Shown one piece after another: positions 18,739-27,680 of a stretch of DNA of 64,000 bases; the stretch's first letter is position 1, and every line of letters begins with the position of its first letter. The notes beneath the pieces were generated by a model. It worked only from the letters and a program-made list of their open reading frames with translations. It had not been told where the DNA came from and did no database searches. The position numbers were made by a program, and so were the translations under genes. Origin of the DNA: Stygiobacter electus (GTDB lineage: Bacteria > Bacteroidota > Ignavibacteria > Ignavibacteriales > Melioribacteraceae); assembly GCA_029210465.1 (NCBI GenBank), contig JARGDL010000002.1, positions 124,001-188,000 of the forward strand. The letters are read 5' to 3'.

Positions 18739-19587
18739 ATGAATTGGAAAAACTTATTGATAATATTTTTTGCTTTCATACTTGTTGTTTCTTGTACTTC
18801 AAAAAGCGGTGAAAGTGGAGATGCCGCAACTTCTCAATCCAAAGATGAAAAGTTGCGTGAATACAATTTGCAAGTTCAAAAAGAACAAACTCAAAATCGT
18901 TTTCCCTGCGATACTATTTCTCTAAAGGAATATATTTTAAATAATTATGAAGCGGGTACTTATCTTGTTGAATTCGATAAAACTTTCACTTACAATATTC
19001 CAAAACCGGCAGTAATTTATTTTAAAGATACTACCAATTATATACTTGCTGTGATTGCAAAATCAAAACCAGGTGAAAGAAATATTGAAACAAAAAATGT
19101 TATTGGGTATGAAAGCAGTTTTATAAATCTTGATAGTACAAAATTAGGAACAGCATTTTTCTGGTTGACTTTATTTGAATGTAAAGATGGTGAGTTTAAT
19201 CGATTATGGGAATCTGAAGTTCCAATTCATGGTGGTTTTAATAGAATGAGCATTAAAACCTGGAAACCTAAAAATATAAAATATGTTGAGCTAAACTATG
19301 AAGATGGTATAATTTCTGGGCATCGTAATTATAACTTTTATTTGATAGACGGTTGGAAAAAACCACCACATTTAATGGAAACTTATGTAGGTTTAACTCA
19401 CAAAAGAACAATGGCAAATATTAACAACGATAAATTCCCAGATTATTGGGAGTACAGATTTACAAGTCATTTTTGGGAAGATTCACTTCGTACAATAAAA
19501 TTGATTGACTCAATTCCATTTTATTGGAGTACAAAAAGAAATCTTTATATAACTGATAAAAATCCACGTTGGTTCAGAAAATACTAA
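18739..19587 (+). CDS. Hypothetical lipoprotein
   Basis: A 282-residue protein with a good lipoprotein signal: MNWKNLLIIFFAFILVVSC, where VVSC is the lipobox and Cys19 the acylation site. The mature part begins with a polar tether (TSKSGESGDAATSQSKDEK) and continues as a mixed domain rich in Tyr and Trp, including FFWLTLFECKDGEFNRLWES and a late RTIKLIDSIPFYW strand. No known domain was recognised. It sits between the M20 dipeptidase and the YgfZ-like gene with short spacers, probably in one transcript. Confidence 0.8.
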   Translation: MNWKNLLIIFFAFILVVSCTSKSGESGDAATSQSKDEKLREYNLQVQKEQTQNRFPCDTISLKEYILNNYEAGTYLVEFDKTFTYNIPKPAVIYFKDTTNYILAVIAKSKPGERNIETKNVIGYESSFINLDSTKLGTAFFWLTLFECKDGEFNRLWESEVPIHGGFNRMSIKTWKPKNIKYVELNYEDGIISGHRNYNFYLIDGWKKPPHLMETYVGLTHKRTMANINNDKFPDYWEYRFTSHFWEDSLRTIKLIDSIPFYWSTKRNLYITDKNPRWFRKY

Positions 19588-19598
19588 TAGAATGAGGT

Positions 19599-20687
19599 AT
19601 GATGTACACAGAAAATTTTAATACAGTATCATTTAAGGATTTTATTCAAAATAAATTACCAAACTCAAAAATTTTAAATGGAACTTTCGATTTTTATTCT
19701 TCTTTTGAAGATGAAAAAAATACTGTTAAAAATGGAGTTGGATTAAGAATTACAGAAAATCCAACATACATAAGACTAACAGGTAAAGATACAATTGATT
19801 TTTTACATCGCATTTCTACTAATAGAATAAAGGAAATTCAAGAAAATCAAAAAGTGAACACTCTTTTCTTAAATGAAAAAGGAAAATTTATTGCTCGTTC
19901 AACATTTGTGAATTATAATAATGAATACTATTTAATCAGCGATCCTGATGCTGATCATCGACTTTTTAATTGGATTAATAAATACATTATAATGGAAGAA
20001 ATAAAAACTGAAAACATTCAAGATAAATTTTCATTGTTTGAGTTTATTGGTCCACAAACATTTTCATTTCTTACTTTATTAATCGGAGATGAGTTAAGTA
20101 AAGTTAATGAAATTGATTTCAAAAGATTTGATGTTGATGGATTTACTTTTTATCTCTTTTATACCAAAGAAAATAATGAAAAAGCTATTTATAAAATTCT
20201 AATTGAAAAAAGTAAAACAATCGAATTTTATCAATATCTTGATTCAATAAAAAGTGTATTCGACCTTAATTTAATAGGTGAAATAGCGTATGATTACTTT
20301 AGAATAAAAAATTTAATACCCAAATTCCCAAATGAAATAAATTCAGAATCTAACCCTCATGAAGTTAATCTAATTCATGAAATTGATTTTAAAAAAGGTT
20401 GTTATATTGGCCAAGAAGTAATTGCTCGATTGGATACTTACGATAAAGTGCAAAGAAAACTTGTAAAAGCTGAATTAAAAAATCCATTAAATAAAATTTC
20501 CGATTTGAATATTTTAGATGATGAAAATGTTTCAATCGGCAAAATAACAACTTCACATTTGGAACTTTTTCCTGAATTTCTATGCTTAGTAAAGAAAAGT
20601 TTGTTAAACGGGAATCAAAAATTTTATGTTAATGTCGAAAAGCAAAAAAATGAATTATTAATTTCTCAAGAACAAAACAGTAAATGA
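19599..20687 (+). CDS. ygfZ: YgfZ/GcvT-like folate-binding protein
   Basis: A 362-residue member of the YgfZ/IbA57 group, related to the aminomethyltransferase GcvT. These proteins help repair or assemble certain iron-sulfur enzymes using folate. The signature K-G-C-Y-x-G-Q-E is present at about 265-275 (FKKGCYIGQEVIARL), and the N-terminal half has the GcvT-like VGLRITENPTYIRLTGKDTI and DFLHRISTN. It overlaps the following adenosyltransferase gene by 4 bp (ATGA). GcvT itself is excluded because the lineage-specific YgfZ signature replaces the GcvT substrate loop. Confidence 0.88.
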   Translation: MMYTENFNTVSFKDFIQNKLPNSKILNGTFDFYSSFEDEKNTVKNGVGLRITENPTYIRLTGKDTIDFLHRISTNRIKEIQENQKVNTLFLNEKGKFIARSTFVNYNNEYYLISDPDADHRLFNWINKYIIMEEIKTENIQDKFSLFEFIGPQTFSFLTLLIGDELSKVNEIDFKRFDVDGFTFYLFYTKENNEKAIYKILIEKSKTIEFYQYLDSIKSVFDLNLIGEIAYDYFRIKNLIPKFPNEINSESNPHEVNLIHEIDFKKGCYIGQEVIARLDTYDKVQRKLVKAELKNPLNKISDLNILDDENVSIGKITTSHLELFPEFLCLVKKSLLNGNQKFYVNVEKQKNELLISQEQNSK

Positions 20688-21241
20688 AAATTTATACTAA
20701 AACAGGCGACAAAGGTGAAACTTCTTTATTTGGTGGAAAAAGAGTTTGGAAAGATGATTTAAGAATTTCTGCATATGGTACAATTGATGAGTTAAATGCA
20801 CAATTGGGTGTTGCAATTACTGAAATGAAAAATAAGGAACTAATTGAAATACTCAAAAGTATACAAAGTGAACTTTTCTCAGTTTGTTCAGATTTAGCTA
20901 CGCCTTTTGAAAATGAACCTAAAAATTTTGTTATTCCACGAATTGATGAAAAGTATATTAATAAAATAGAAAAGTTAATTGATGAAATTGAATTTAAATT
21001 ACCAGAATTAAAAAATTTCATCTTACCAGGTGGAACAAAAGGTGCGGCAAATTTACATTTAGCTAGAACAATTTGTAGAAGAGCTGAAAGAGAAATTGTT
21101 TCATTAAAAAAAGTTGAGAAAATAAATCCATTAATAGAAGTATATATAAATAGATTATCAGATTTTTTATTTGTTTTAGCAAGATATGAAAATCATATTG
21201 AAAACGTTTCCGATATAGTTTGGCAAAAAAGTGATATGTAA
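20684..21241 (+). CDS. Cob(I)alamin adenosyltransferase, PduO type
   Basis: Transfers the adenosyl group of ATP to reduced cobalamin to make coenzyme B12. The 185-residue helical protein has the ATP-binding N-terminus IYTKTGDKGETSLFGG (3-18), the YGTIDELNAQLG stretch (about 31-42) and the active-site helix LARTICRRAERE (about 120-135), all diagnostic of the PduO family. It overlaps ygfZ by 4 bp and ends just 16 bp before the tmRNA. No cobalamin synthesis or B12-dependent enzyme is in the window, so B12 may be salvaged or made elsewhere. Confidence 0.95.
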   Translation: MKIYTKTGDKGETSLFGGKRVWKDDLRISAYGTIDELNAQLGVAITEMKNKELIEILKSIQSELFSVCSDLATPFENEPKNFVIPRIDEKYINKIEKLIDEIEFKLPELKNFILPGGTKGAANLHLARTICRRAEREIVSLKKVEKINPLIEVYINRLSDFLFVLARYENHIENVSDIVWQKSDM

Positions 21242-21257
21242 TTTTACGTGGGAAATT

Positions 21258-21620
21258 GGGGGTGACATTGGCTTCGACGGGATTATACGTTCTTTGAACT
21301 GCACATCGTGTTCTCCGCAGACACGTTAAACGGCGGTAAAAAAAGTAACTGGCGAATATAATTACGCCCTTGCTGCTTAATCCGTCTTAGTACGGAGCAG
21401 CCACTCTTCATTATCTCTCATACCGGATTTTGAACGAGTGTCGATTAAGGTATGATTGTCAGCTTAAATTTTCGGGTTAAGCCTGACGAGAAACTAACCG
21501 AAATTGTCTCGTTAAAATCTGTCTATCGATGTTAACGAGATGAAAATAAATGATAGACTAAGTGTGTAGATGTTCATTGAAGGGTAATTTCGGACGCGGG
21601 TTCGACTCCCGCCACCTCCA
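21258..21620 (+). ncRNA. ssrA: Transfer-messenger RNA (tmRNA)
   Basis: The 5' end GGGGGTG (21258-21264) pairs with the 3' CACCTCC (21613-21619) to form the acceptor stem. The T-arm (GGGTTCGACTCCC) lies just before, and the 5' flank ACATTGGCTTCGACGGG is the conserved tmRNA start. The tag reading frame runs from GGC at 21351 to the stop TAA at 21378-21380 and encodes GEYNYALAA. The one-piece form is about 363 nt. CCA is not encoded after the discriminator A (21620). The intergenic region up to dapF (21621-21726) holds no other feature I can support. Confidence 0.97.
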
Positions 21621-21726
21621 CAATAATTTTTACATTTCATTTTAATTCCCAACTTAATTTAAAAATCGTGCCACAATTATTTTTTAATTGCTTAAACCTA
21701 AATATTAGCTTAAATTTGAAACCGAA

Positions 21727-22581
21727 ATGAAAAAGTATTTCTTTACAAAATTAAGTGGTGCTGGTAACGATTTTATCCTTTTTGATAAAAAATATAATCC
21801 AGATTTAGAATTAAATAAAGATATTATTCAAAAGATTTGTAAAAGAAATACCGGTATTGGCGCCGATGGTGTTCTTGTAATTAATGAAAATTCAAATGAA
21901 GATTTTGCTTTGAATTATTTTAATGCGGATGGCTCTTCCGGAACTCTTTGTGCAAATGGTTCAAGATGTGCAATTTTTTATACTTTTGACTCAGGATTGG
22001 CAAAAAGCAAAATTGTTAAATTTATTTTTAATGATGATGTTTACTCAGGTGAAGTAATTGAAGATGAAATTGTAAAATTCAATTTTAATTCACCTGGAAA
22101 AATGAAGTTCAACTTTAAAATTAAAGCTTCTAATCAGTTAATAAATGCATCTTTTGTTGATACAGGTTCACCGCATGTAGTAATAGAAATTCAAGAAGTA
22201 TTAAAGGATTACAAAGATTTAAGCTCTTTTTATAATGATATAAATAATTTCCCGGTTGTGGAATTAGGTAAAGAAATTCGATTTCATAAAGATTTTATGC
22301 CAAACGGTGTAAATGTTAATTTTATAAAAGTTGAAAATGATGTAATAAAAATCAGAACTTATGAACGTGGCGTTGAAAATGAAACTTTGTCTTGCGGCAC
22401 CGGCACGGTTGCTTCGGCAATTGTTATTAACAAAATCAAAAATATAAATCCGCCACTAAAATTTATTGCAAAAAGTGGGGATACTTTAATTGTAGATTTT
22501 GCAGTTGACAATGGTGAATATAAAAATGTTTCACTTACAGGACCTGCAAAAATTATTTTCAAAGGTGAAATAACATTTTAA
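21727..22581 (+). CDS. dapF: Diaminopimelate epimerase
   Basis: Interconverts LL- and meso-diaminopimelate for lysine and peptidoglycan synthesis; cytoplasmic and cofactor-free. The 284-residue protein has both catalytic cysteines, Cys75 (in GTLCANGSRC) and Cys223 (in SCGTGTVAS). It also has the N-terminal KLSGAGNDFILFD and the NTGIGADG block. It starts 107 bp after the tmRNA, and a small protein gene follows 12 bp downstream. Confidence 0.96.
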   Translation: MKKYFFTKLSGAGNDFILFDKKYNPDLELNKDIIQKICKRNTGIGADGVLVINENSNEDFALNYFNADGSSGTLCANGSRCAIFYTFDSGLAKSKIVKFIFNDDVYSGEVIEDEIVKFNFNSPGKMKFNFKIKASNQLINASFVDTGSPHVVIEIQEVLKDYKDLSSFYNDINNFPVVELGKEIRFHKDFMPNGVNVNFIKVENDVIKIRTYERGVENETLSCGTGTVASAIVINKIKNINPPLKFIAKSGDTLIVDFAVDNGEYKNVSLTGPAKIIFKGEITF

Positions 22582-22592
22582 TGAGGAATTAA

Positions 22593-22898
22593 ATGGGAAA
22601 AGTAATTTTTTCAATTCGTTATACTATTTATCCAGAACGCAGACAAGATTACTTAGATGTCGTTCGTGAACTTAAAAATTTAGTCAAGTCAGAAGGTTTG
22701 GAAAATTATTCTGTCTATGAGCAGAAAAATAAACCAAATTGCTTCGAAGAAATATATCTTTTCAAAAATCAGGAAGCTTACGACAATTTTGAAGAAACAA
22801 CAGACGAAAGAATTGATATTTTAATGACAAAACTTTCTGATATGATTAAAGAACAATCAACACAATATACTACTCTTTACGAAGTAAATAATTTATAA
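22593..22898 (+). CDS. Small dimeric alpha/beta-barrel (ABM-like) protein
   Basis: A 101-residue soluble protein whose plan fits the antibiotic-biosynthesis-monooxygenase/dimeric ferredoxin-like fold. A first strand (VIFSIRYTIYPERRQDYLDV) contains the typical PER + helix, then comes YSVYEQKNKPNCFEEIYLF with the two central strands, and then a helix with EAYDNFEETTDERI. These proteins often act as small oxygenases or are structural. No cofactor ligand is evident, so the function is unknown. It is 12 bp after dapF and probably cotranscribed with it. Confidence 0.6.
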   Translation: MGKVIFSIRYTIYPERRQDYLDVVRELKNLVKSEGLENYSVYEQKNKPNCFEEIYLFKNQEAYDNFEETTDERIDILMTKLSDMIKEQSTQYTTLYEVNNL

Positions 22899-22944
22899 TT
22901 CATAGTTTGATTGTAAACCTTCCTAACCAACTTGGTTGGTAATT

Positions 22945-23994
22945 ATGTTTGAATACGTTGGCGTATTACATATACATTCTATTTTTTCAGATGGTTCTGG
23001 TGAAATTATAGATATTGTTGAATGTGCAAAAGAATCTGCTTTAGATTTTCTTATAATTACAGATCATAACACATTAAGAGCTTTGAACGAAGGTTTTGAA
23101 AAATGGTATAATAATACATTACTACTTGTTGGTTGTGAGATAAATGATAAACAAAATAAAAATCATCTTTTAGCTCTTGGAATTAATGAAACAATCAGTA
23201 CAAGAATTCCAGCAATTGAATATACAAGAAAAGTAAAAGAATTAGGTGGAATTGGAATTATTGCCCATCCATTTGAAAAAAGAAATTCAATGAAAGAACA
23301 TCCACCTTATCCATGGACTGAATGGGGAAGTCAAGATTTTCACGGAATAGAAATTTGGAATCATATGTCTGAATGGATGGAAGGTCTAACTGAGCAAAAT
23401 AAATACAATTATTTTCTTCATCCGCTTAAGTCAATTGTTGGTCCAACAAAAGAAACACTTCAAAAATGGGATGAGCTAAATTTGACTAGAAAAGTTATTG
23501 GTGTTGGTGGAGTAGATGCTCACGCTCATAAAGTAAATTTATTAGGATTTGTTGAGTTGGAAGTTTTTCCATATAAAATATTGTTCAAATCTATTAGAAC
23601 TCATGTTTTAGTTGATCAATCGTTAGAGACTTCAAAAGAAATTAATGATTCCAATTTTGCAAAAGAAAAAATATATAAATCAATTAAAGAAGGTAATTGT
23701 TTCGTATCAAATTATTATTATGGTGATGCTAAAGGATTTCGCTTTTATGCAAAATATAAAGATAAAATTTTTTCAATGGGCGAATCTTTAAATTTTACAC
23801 CTGATATTGAGTTAATCGTTGAATCTCCAAATCCAAATTCAATTATTAGGTTAATTCACAATGGCAATCAAATTGTTGAAGAAAAAAGCCAATTATTAAG
23901 TTTTAATGTATTACAAAAAGGTGCTTATAGAGTAGAAGTTTACTTAAATGAAAATGCATGGATTTTTTCTAATCATATTAGAATAGGTCTATAA
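22945..23994 (+). CDS. PHP-domain metal-dependent phosphoesterase
   Basis: A 349-residue protein of the polymerase-and-histidinol-phosphatase family. Metal-binding positions are visible: HIHSIFSDGSG (His-x-His and Asp near the start), ITDHNT (about 43-48), GIIAHPFE (His) and VDAHAHK near residue 193. The C-terminal 100 residues form an extra beta domain (FRFYAKYKDKIFSMGESLNF onward). The frame is open to TTG at 22936, but ATG at 22945 is preferred. Just upstream, CCAACTTGGTTGG forms a small hairpin. Substrate unknown. Confidence 0.85.
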   Translation: MFEYVGVLHIHSIFSDGSGEIIDIVECAKESALDFLIITDHNTLRALNEGFEKWYNNTLLLVGCEINDKQNKNHLLALGINETISTRIPAIEYTRKVKELGGIGIIAHPFEKRNSMKEHPPYPWTEWGSQDFHGIEIWNHMSEWMEGLTEQNKYNYFLHPLKSIVGPTKETLQKWDELNLTRKVIGVGGVDAHAHKVNLLGFVELEVFPYKILFKSIRTHVLVDQSLETSKEINDSNFAKEKIYKSIKEGNCFVSNYYYGDAKGFRFYAKYKDKIFSMGESLNFTPDIELIVESPNPNSIIRLIHNGNQIVEEKSQLLSFNVLQKGAYRVEVYLNENAWIFSNHIRIGL

Positions 23995-24051
23995 TTTTTC
24001 TTAGATTTTCGCCCAAAAATTTTAATATTTTATAAAAATCAGAGGTTAAAA

Positions 24052-24741
24052 GTGTTATCAGCCAGAAAAAAGATTTCTAAAAAAGAAATTAAACAAGATA
24101 AACTTGTTTCTACATATTACAAGTTTTACAATTTATTTATGGAAAACCAAGCTAAGTTTTTAATTGGCTTAGGTATTATAGCAGTAATTGTAGTTGCTAT
24201 AATATTAATTAATAACAAAAAGAAAAATGATAACATAGCAGCAGCAAATTTGCTTTCTAAAGTAGTTCCACTTTATGAATCTGGTTCAATGAAAGAAGCA
24301 ATTGAAGGAGTAAAAGCTCAAAATATAATTGGCTTAAAACAAATTGTAGAACAATATGGAAGTTCAGAACAAGGAGAAACCGCAAAAATATATTTAGCAA
24401 ATTCATATAATGTAATAGGTGATTTAAATAAAGCATTGGAATTTTATGAAGATTACTCTGGTTCAAACGAGCTATTGAAAGCAGCTGCTTTAGCTGGTAA
24501 AGCTGGGATATTACAATCTAAAAAAGAATATGAAAAAGCTTCAGATTTATTTTTGGATGCAGCTCATGTAACAAAAGCAAATCCATCAAATGCAGAATAT
24601 ACATTAAAAGCTGGAATTTGTTTATTAGAAGCTGGCAAAAAAGAAGAAGCAAAACAATTATTTAAGTCTATTAAAAAAGATTATAAAAATTTTGCTCCTT
24701 ACTTAGATATCGATAAATACATTACTCAAGCAGAATTATAA
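24052..24741 (+). CDS. Membrane-anchored tetratricopeptide protein
   Basis: A 229-residue protein with one membrane helix at about 37-56 (FLIGLGIIAVIVVAIILI) following a Lys-rich cytoplasmic tail, then TPR-type repeats from 70 onward (for example ETAKIYLANSYNVIGDLNKAL and AEYTLKAGICLLEAGKKEEA). The arrangement resembles YfgM-type proteins that associate with the Sec translocon and periplasmic chaperones. That similarity is at the architecture level only. The start is GTG, with AGAGG about 5 bp before it. It precedes efp by 57 bp with no visible terminator. Confidence 0.75.
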   Translation: MLSARKKISKKEIKQDKLVSTYYKFYNLFMENQAKFLIGLGIIAVIVVAIILINNKKKNDNIAAANLLSKVVPLYESGSMKEAIEGVKAQNIIGLKQIVEQYGSSEQGETAKIYLANSYNVIGDLNKALEFYEDYSGSNELLKAAALAGKAGILQSKKEYEKASDLFLDAAHVTKANPSNAEYTLKAGICLLEAGKKEEAKQLFKSIKKDYKNFAPYLDIDKYITQAEL

Positions 24742-24798
24742 ATAAATATTGTTTTATAACTTTACCATGATTATTTTTCAAAAAGATTAAGGTGGAAT

Positions 24799-25365
24799 AT
24801 GGCAGATACATCAGATTTCAGAAATGGATTAATTATTAAATTTAAAGGCGATCCATACGTAATTGTAGAATTTCTTCATGTAAAACCTGGTAAAGGTGGT
24901 GCATTCGTAAGAACAACTTTGAAAAACATGAGAACAGGAAAAGTTTTAGAAAATACTTTTCGCTCAGGTGAATCAGTTGAAGTTATTCGAGTTGAAAGAA
25001 GAAAATATCAATTTCTTTATAAAGAATCAGCTGGTTTAGTTTTGATGGATAATGAAACTTACGAACAAATTACTGTTCCAGAAGTACACTTTGGTGAAGG
25101 AGTTAATTACTTAAAAGAAGGAGAAGAAGTTGAACTTTTAGTTGATAACAATGATCAAATTATTTCAGCTGAAGTACCAATTTTTGTTACCCTAAAAGTG
25201 AAAGAAACCGAACCGGGCTTCAAAGGAGATACAGCAAATACTGCACTGAAACCAGCAATTTTAGAAACAGGCGCTAAAGTTCAAGTACCATTATTCATTA
25301 ATGAAGGCGATGTTCTTAAAATTGACACTCGTACTGGTGGATATGTTGAAAGAGTAAAAAACTAA
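24799..25365 (+). CDS. efp: Elongation factor P
   Basis: Relieves ribosome stalling at consecutive prolines by binding between the P and E sites. The 188-residue, three-domain protein has the KPGKGGAFVR loop with Lys32 at the tip, the type modified by lysylation or related routes (the rhamnosylated type has Arg there). The C-terminus reads KIDTRTGGYVERV. It heads the efp-accB-accC-gcvH run, an arrangement seen in many bacteria. The modification enzyme is not in the window. Confidence 0.97.
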   Translation: MADTSDFRNGLIIKFKGDPYVIVEFLHVKPGKGGAFVRTTLKNMRTGKVLENTFRSGESVEVIRVERRKYQFLYKESAGLVLMDNETYEQITVPEVHFGEGVNYLKEGEEVELLVDNNDQIISAEVPIFVTLKVKETEPGFKGDTANTALKPAILETGAKVQVPLFINEGDVLKIDTRTGGYVERVKN

Positions 25366-25390
25366 TTTCAAAATAAATTTGAAGTGAACA

Positions 25391-25870
25391 ATGGATATTA
25401 ACCTAATTAAAAAATTAATTAAAATTGTTGAAGATAGTGAAGTAACTGAATTTTCAGTTCAGGAAGGTGATCTTAAAATAAAGATTTCAAAAAACACACC
25501 TTCAAATCAACATTTTCAATTTCAACATGTATCACCTACTCAAAACCCTATTGCAAAAGTTCAAACTAACGAAATAAACATAGAAGTAGAAAACAAAAAA
25601 ACAATTCAAGAGTCTTCAATATCAAATAATTTACATGAAATAAAGTCTCCAATTGTTGGAACGTTTTACCGTGCCCCATCTCCAGATGCTGAACCATATG
25701 TCCAAGTTGGTGATACAATTTCGAAAGGAACAATACTTTGTATCGTTGAAGCTATGAAGTTAATGAATGAAATCGAAAGTGATATTGATGGTAAGATAGT
25801 TAAAATTCTTGTTGATAATGCAACACCTGTTGAATATAACCAACCATTGTTTTTAGTTGAACCTTTATAA
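25391..25870 (+). CDS. accB: Biotin carboxyl carrier protein of acetyl-CoA carboxylase
   Basis: Carries biotin between the carboxylase and carboxyltransferase of acetyl-CoA carboxylase in fatty-acid synthesis. The 159-residue length is usual. A short N-terminal region (about 1-35) is followed by a Gln/Asn-rich linker (36-80) and the biotinyl domain, with the biotin-accepting Lys123 in [11 protein letters not shown] and the [19 protein letters not shown] start of the fold. It is 25 bp after efp and 18 bp before accC, in the same operon. Confidence 0.97.
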   Translation: MDINLIKKLIKIVEDSEVTEFSVQEGDLKIKISKNTPSNQHFQFQHVSPTQNPIAKVQTNEINIEVENKKTIQESSISNNLHEIKSPIVGTFYRAPSPDAEPYVQVGDTISKGTILCIVEAMKLMNEIESDIDGKIVKILVDNATPVEYNQPLFLVEPL

Positions 25871-25888
25871 ATATAAGTTGAGGATTTT

Positions 25889-27223
25889 TTGTTTAAAAAA
25901 ATTTTAATTGCTAATCGTGGTGAAATTGCTTTAAGAATTATAAGATCATGTAAAGAATTAGGTATCCCAACTGTTGCTGTTTATAGTGAGGCAGATAAGG
26001 AATCATTACACGTTATTTTTGCCGACGAAGCAGTTTGTATTGGACCATCGTCTAGCAAAGAAAGTTATTTAAAAATTCCGTCAATTCTTTCTGCTGCAGC
26101 AATAACAGGAGCTGATGCAATTCATCCTGGTTATGGCTTTTTAGCTGAGAATGCAGATTTTAGTGATATTTGCGCTGAAAGTGGATTTACTTTTATTGGT
26201 CCAACTGGTGATGCAATCAGAAAAATGGGGGATAAAGCATTTGCCAAAGAAACAATGAAAAAAGTTGGTGTTCCAGTTGTTCCTGGTAGCGAAGGCGTAG
26301 TAAATGATGTTGAATCAGCAAAAATTATTGCAAAAGAAATTGGTTATCCAATTATGCTGAAAGCTTCGGCTGGTGGTGGTGGAAAAGGAATGAGAATTGT
26401 TTTTCAAGAAGATGAACTTGAAAATGCTTTTCAAACTGCAAGTAACGAAGCAAATGCTGCATTCGGAAATCCTGATCTTTATTTAGAAAAATTTATTGAA
26501 AACCCAAGACACATTGAAATTCAAGTCATGGGAGATATTGATGGAAAAGTTTATGCTTATGGAGAAAGAGATTGTTCTATTCAAAGGAGGCACCAAAAGT
26601 TAATTGAAGAATCTCCTTCTCCTTTTATTAATGATGAAGTAAGAAAAAAAATGGAAGAAGCTGCAATTCTTGGTGCTGAATCTGTTAATTATCGTGGTGC
26701 TGGTACTATTGAATTTCTTGTAGATAAATATATGAATTTTTATTTCATCGAAATGAATACAAGAATTCAAGTTGAACATCCTGTAACTGAAATGGTTAGA
26801 AATATTGATTTAATTAAAAATCAAATTTTAGTTGCTGCTGGATATGGCTTAGAAGATAAACCAAAAGAACCACGTGGTCATGCAATTGAATTTAGAATTA
26901 ACGCTGAAGATCCCGATTATAATTTTAGACCTTCACCCGGAGTAATTGACTTTTTACATTTTCCTGGTGGTTTTGGTGTAAGGATAGATTCTCATTCTTA
27001 TAATGAATATGTAATTCCACCTTACTATGATTCCTTAATAGCAAAAATGATAGTTTGGGGGACCGATAGAATTCATGCAATTAGAAGAGCTAAGAGGGCA
27101 TTAGAAGAATTTAAAATTGAAGGTATTAAAACAACAATTCCTTTTCATATTAAGGTTCTTGAAAATGAAAATTTTATAAATGGCAACTTCGATACATCAT
27201 TTATCGAGAAATATTTCAAATAA
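25889..27223 (+). CDS. accC: Biotin carboxylase subunit of acetyl-CoA carboxylase
   Basis: An ATP-grasp enzyme that carboxylates biotin on AccB. At 444 residues it has the normal length, with the N-terminal [13 protein letters not shown], the glycine-rich ATP loop [14 protein letters not shown] (about 158-171), the metal-binding [14 protein letters not shown] (about 288-301) and the RINAEDP stretch. The start is TTG, preceded by TTGAGGA, and no ATG in frame is nearby. The carboxyltransferase genes accA and accD are not in the window. Confidence 0.97.
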   Translation: MFKKILIANRGEIALRIIRSCKELGIPTVAVYSEADKESLHVIFADEAVCIGPSSSKESYLKIPSILSAAAITGADAIHPGYGFLAENADFSDICAESGFTFIGPTGDAIRKMGDKAFAKETMKKVGVPVVPGSEGVVNDVESAKIIAKEIGYPIMLKASAGGGGKGMRIVFQEDELENAFQTASNEANAAFGNPDLYLEKFIENPRHIEIQVMGDIDGKVYAYGERDCSIQRRHQKLIEESPSPFINDEVRKKMEEAAILGAESVNYRGAGTIEFLVDKYMNFYFIEMNTRIQVEHPVTEMVRNIDLIKNQILVAAGYGLEDKPKEPRGHAIEFRINAEDPDYNFRPSPGVIDFLHFPGGFGVRIDSHSYNEYVIPPYYDSLIAKMIVWGTDRIHAIRRAKRALEEFKIEGIKTTIPFHIKVLENENFINGNFDTSFIEKYFK

Positions 27224-27237
27224 AAAAAGAGGTTACT

Positions 27238-27618
27238 ATGAATTTCCCAGAAAATCTAAAGTACACAAAAGAGCATGAATGGATAAGAGCTGAAGGCAAC
27301 ATTGGTATTATTGGAATTACCGAATATGCTCAAGGTGAACTTGGCGATATTGTTTATGTCGATATTAATCCTGAACTTACTGAAGTTACAATGAATGAAT
27401 CATTCGGAACAATTGAAGCTGTTAAAACTGTAAGCGATTTATTTGCACCTGTTTCAGGTAAAGTTTTAGAAATTAATTCTAAATTAAATGACGAACCTCA
27501 ACTTGTAAATACTGATCCTTATGGTGAAGGTTGGATTATTAAAATAGAAATTGCAGATCCTTCACAGCTCAATGAATTACTTGATGCAGAAGCTTACAAA
27601 TCTCAAATAGGTCAATAA
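27238..27618 (+). CDS. gcvH: Glycine cleavage system H protein
   Basis: Lipoyl carrier of the glycine cleavage complex, shuttling the aminomethyl group between P, T and L proteins. The 126-residue protein has the lipoylated Lys63 in the EAVKTVSDL motif, YTKEHEWIR at the N-terminus and GEGWIIKIE near the end. It follows accC by 14 bp and closes the efp-acc transcript before a terminator. gcvP, gcvT and lpd are not in the window; GcvH can also serve lipoic acid relay, which is a possible reason for its isolated position. Confidence 0.97.
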   Translation: MNFPENLKYTKEHEWIRAEGNIGIIGITEYAQGELGDIVYVDINPELTEVTMNESFGTIEAVKTVSDLFAPVSGKVLEINSKLNDEPQLVNTDPYGEGWIIKIEIADPSQLNELLDAEAYKSQIGQ

Positions 27619-27636
27619 TAAAATTCATTTTCTTAA

Positions 27637-27670
27637 AAAGGCAAAATCAAATTTAGGTTTTGCCTTTCTT
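27637..27670 (+). terminator. Rho-independent terminator after gcvH
   Basis: A 10-bp stem AAAGGCAAAA (27637-27646) / TTTTGCCTTT (27658-27667) leads into TTTCTTT. It ends the efp-accB-accC-gcvH operon. The TTG at 27660 that opens the guaA frame lies inside this hairpin, another reason to prefer the ATG at 27681. Confidence 0.85.
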
Positions 27671-27680
27671 TAGGTGTTTG

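Noticed and set aside
21688..21716. TTGCTT-17-TAAATT before dapF, promoter-like
   Set aside because: The predicted start would leave only about 4 nt before the ATG; a leaderless mRNA is possible but nothing else supports it.
27660..27680. TTG start for guaA at 27660
   Set aside because: It lies in the stem of the gcvH terminator and adds residues absent from the family.
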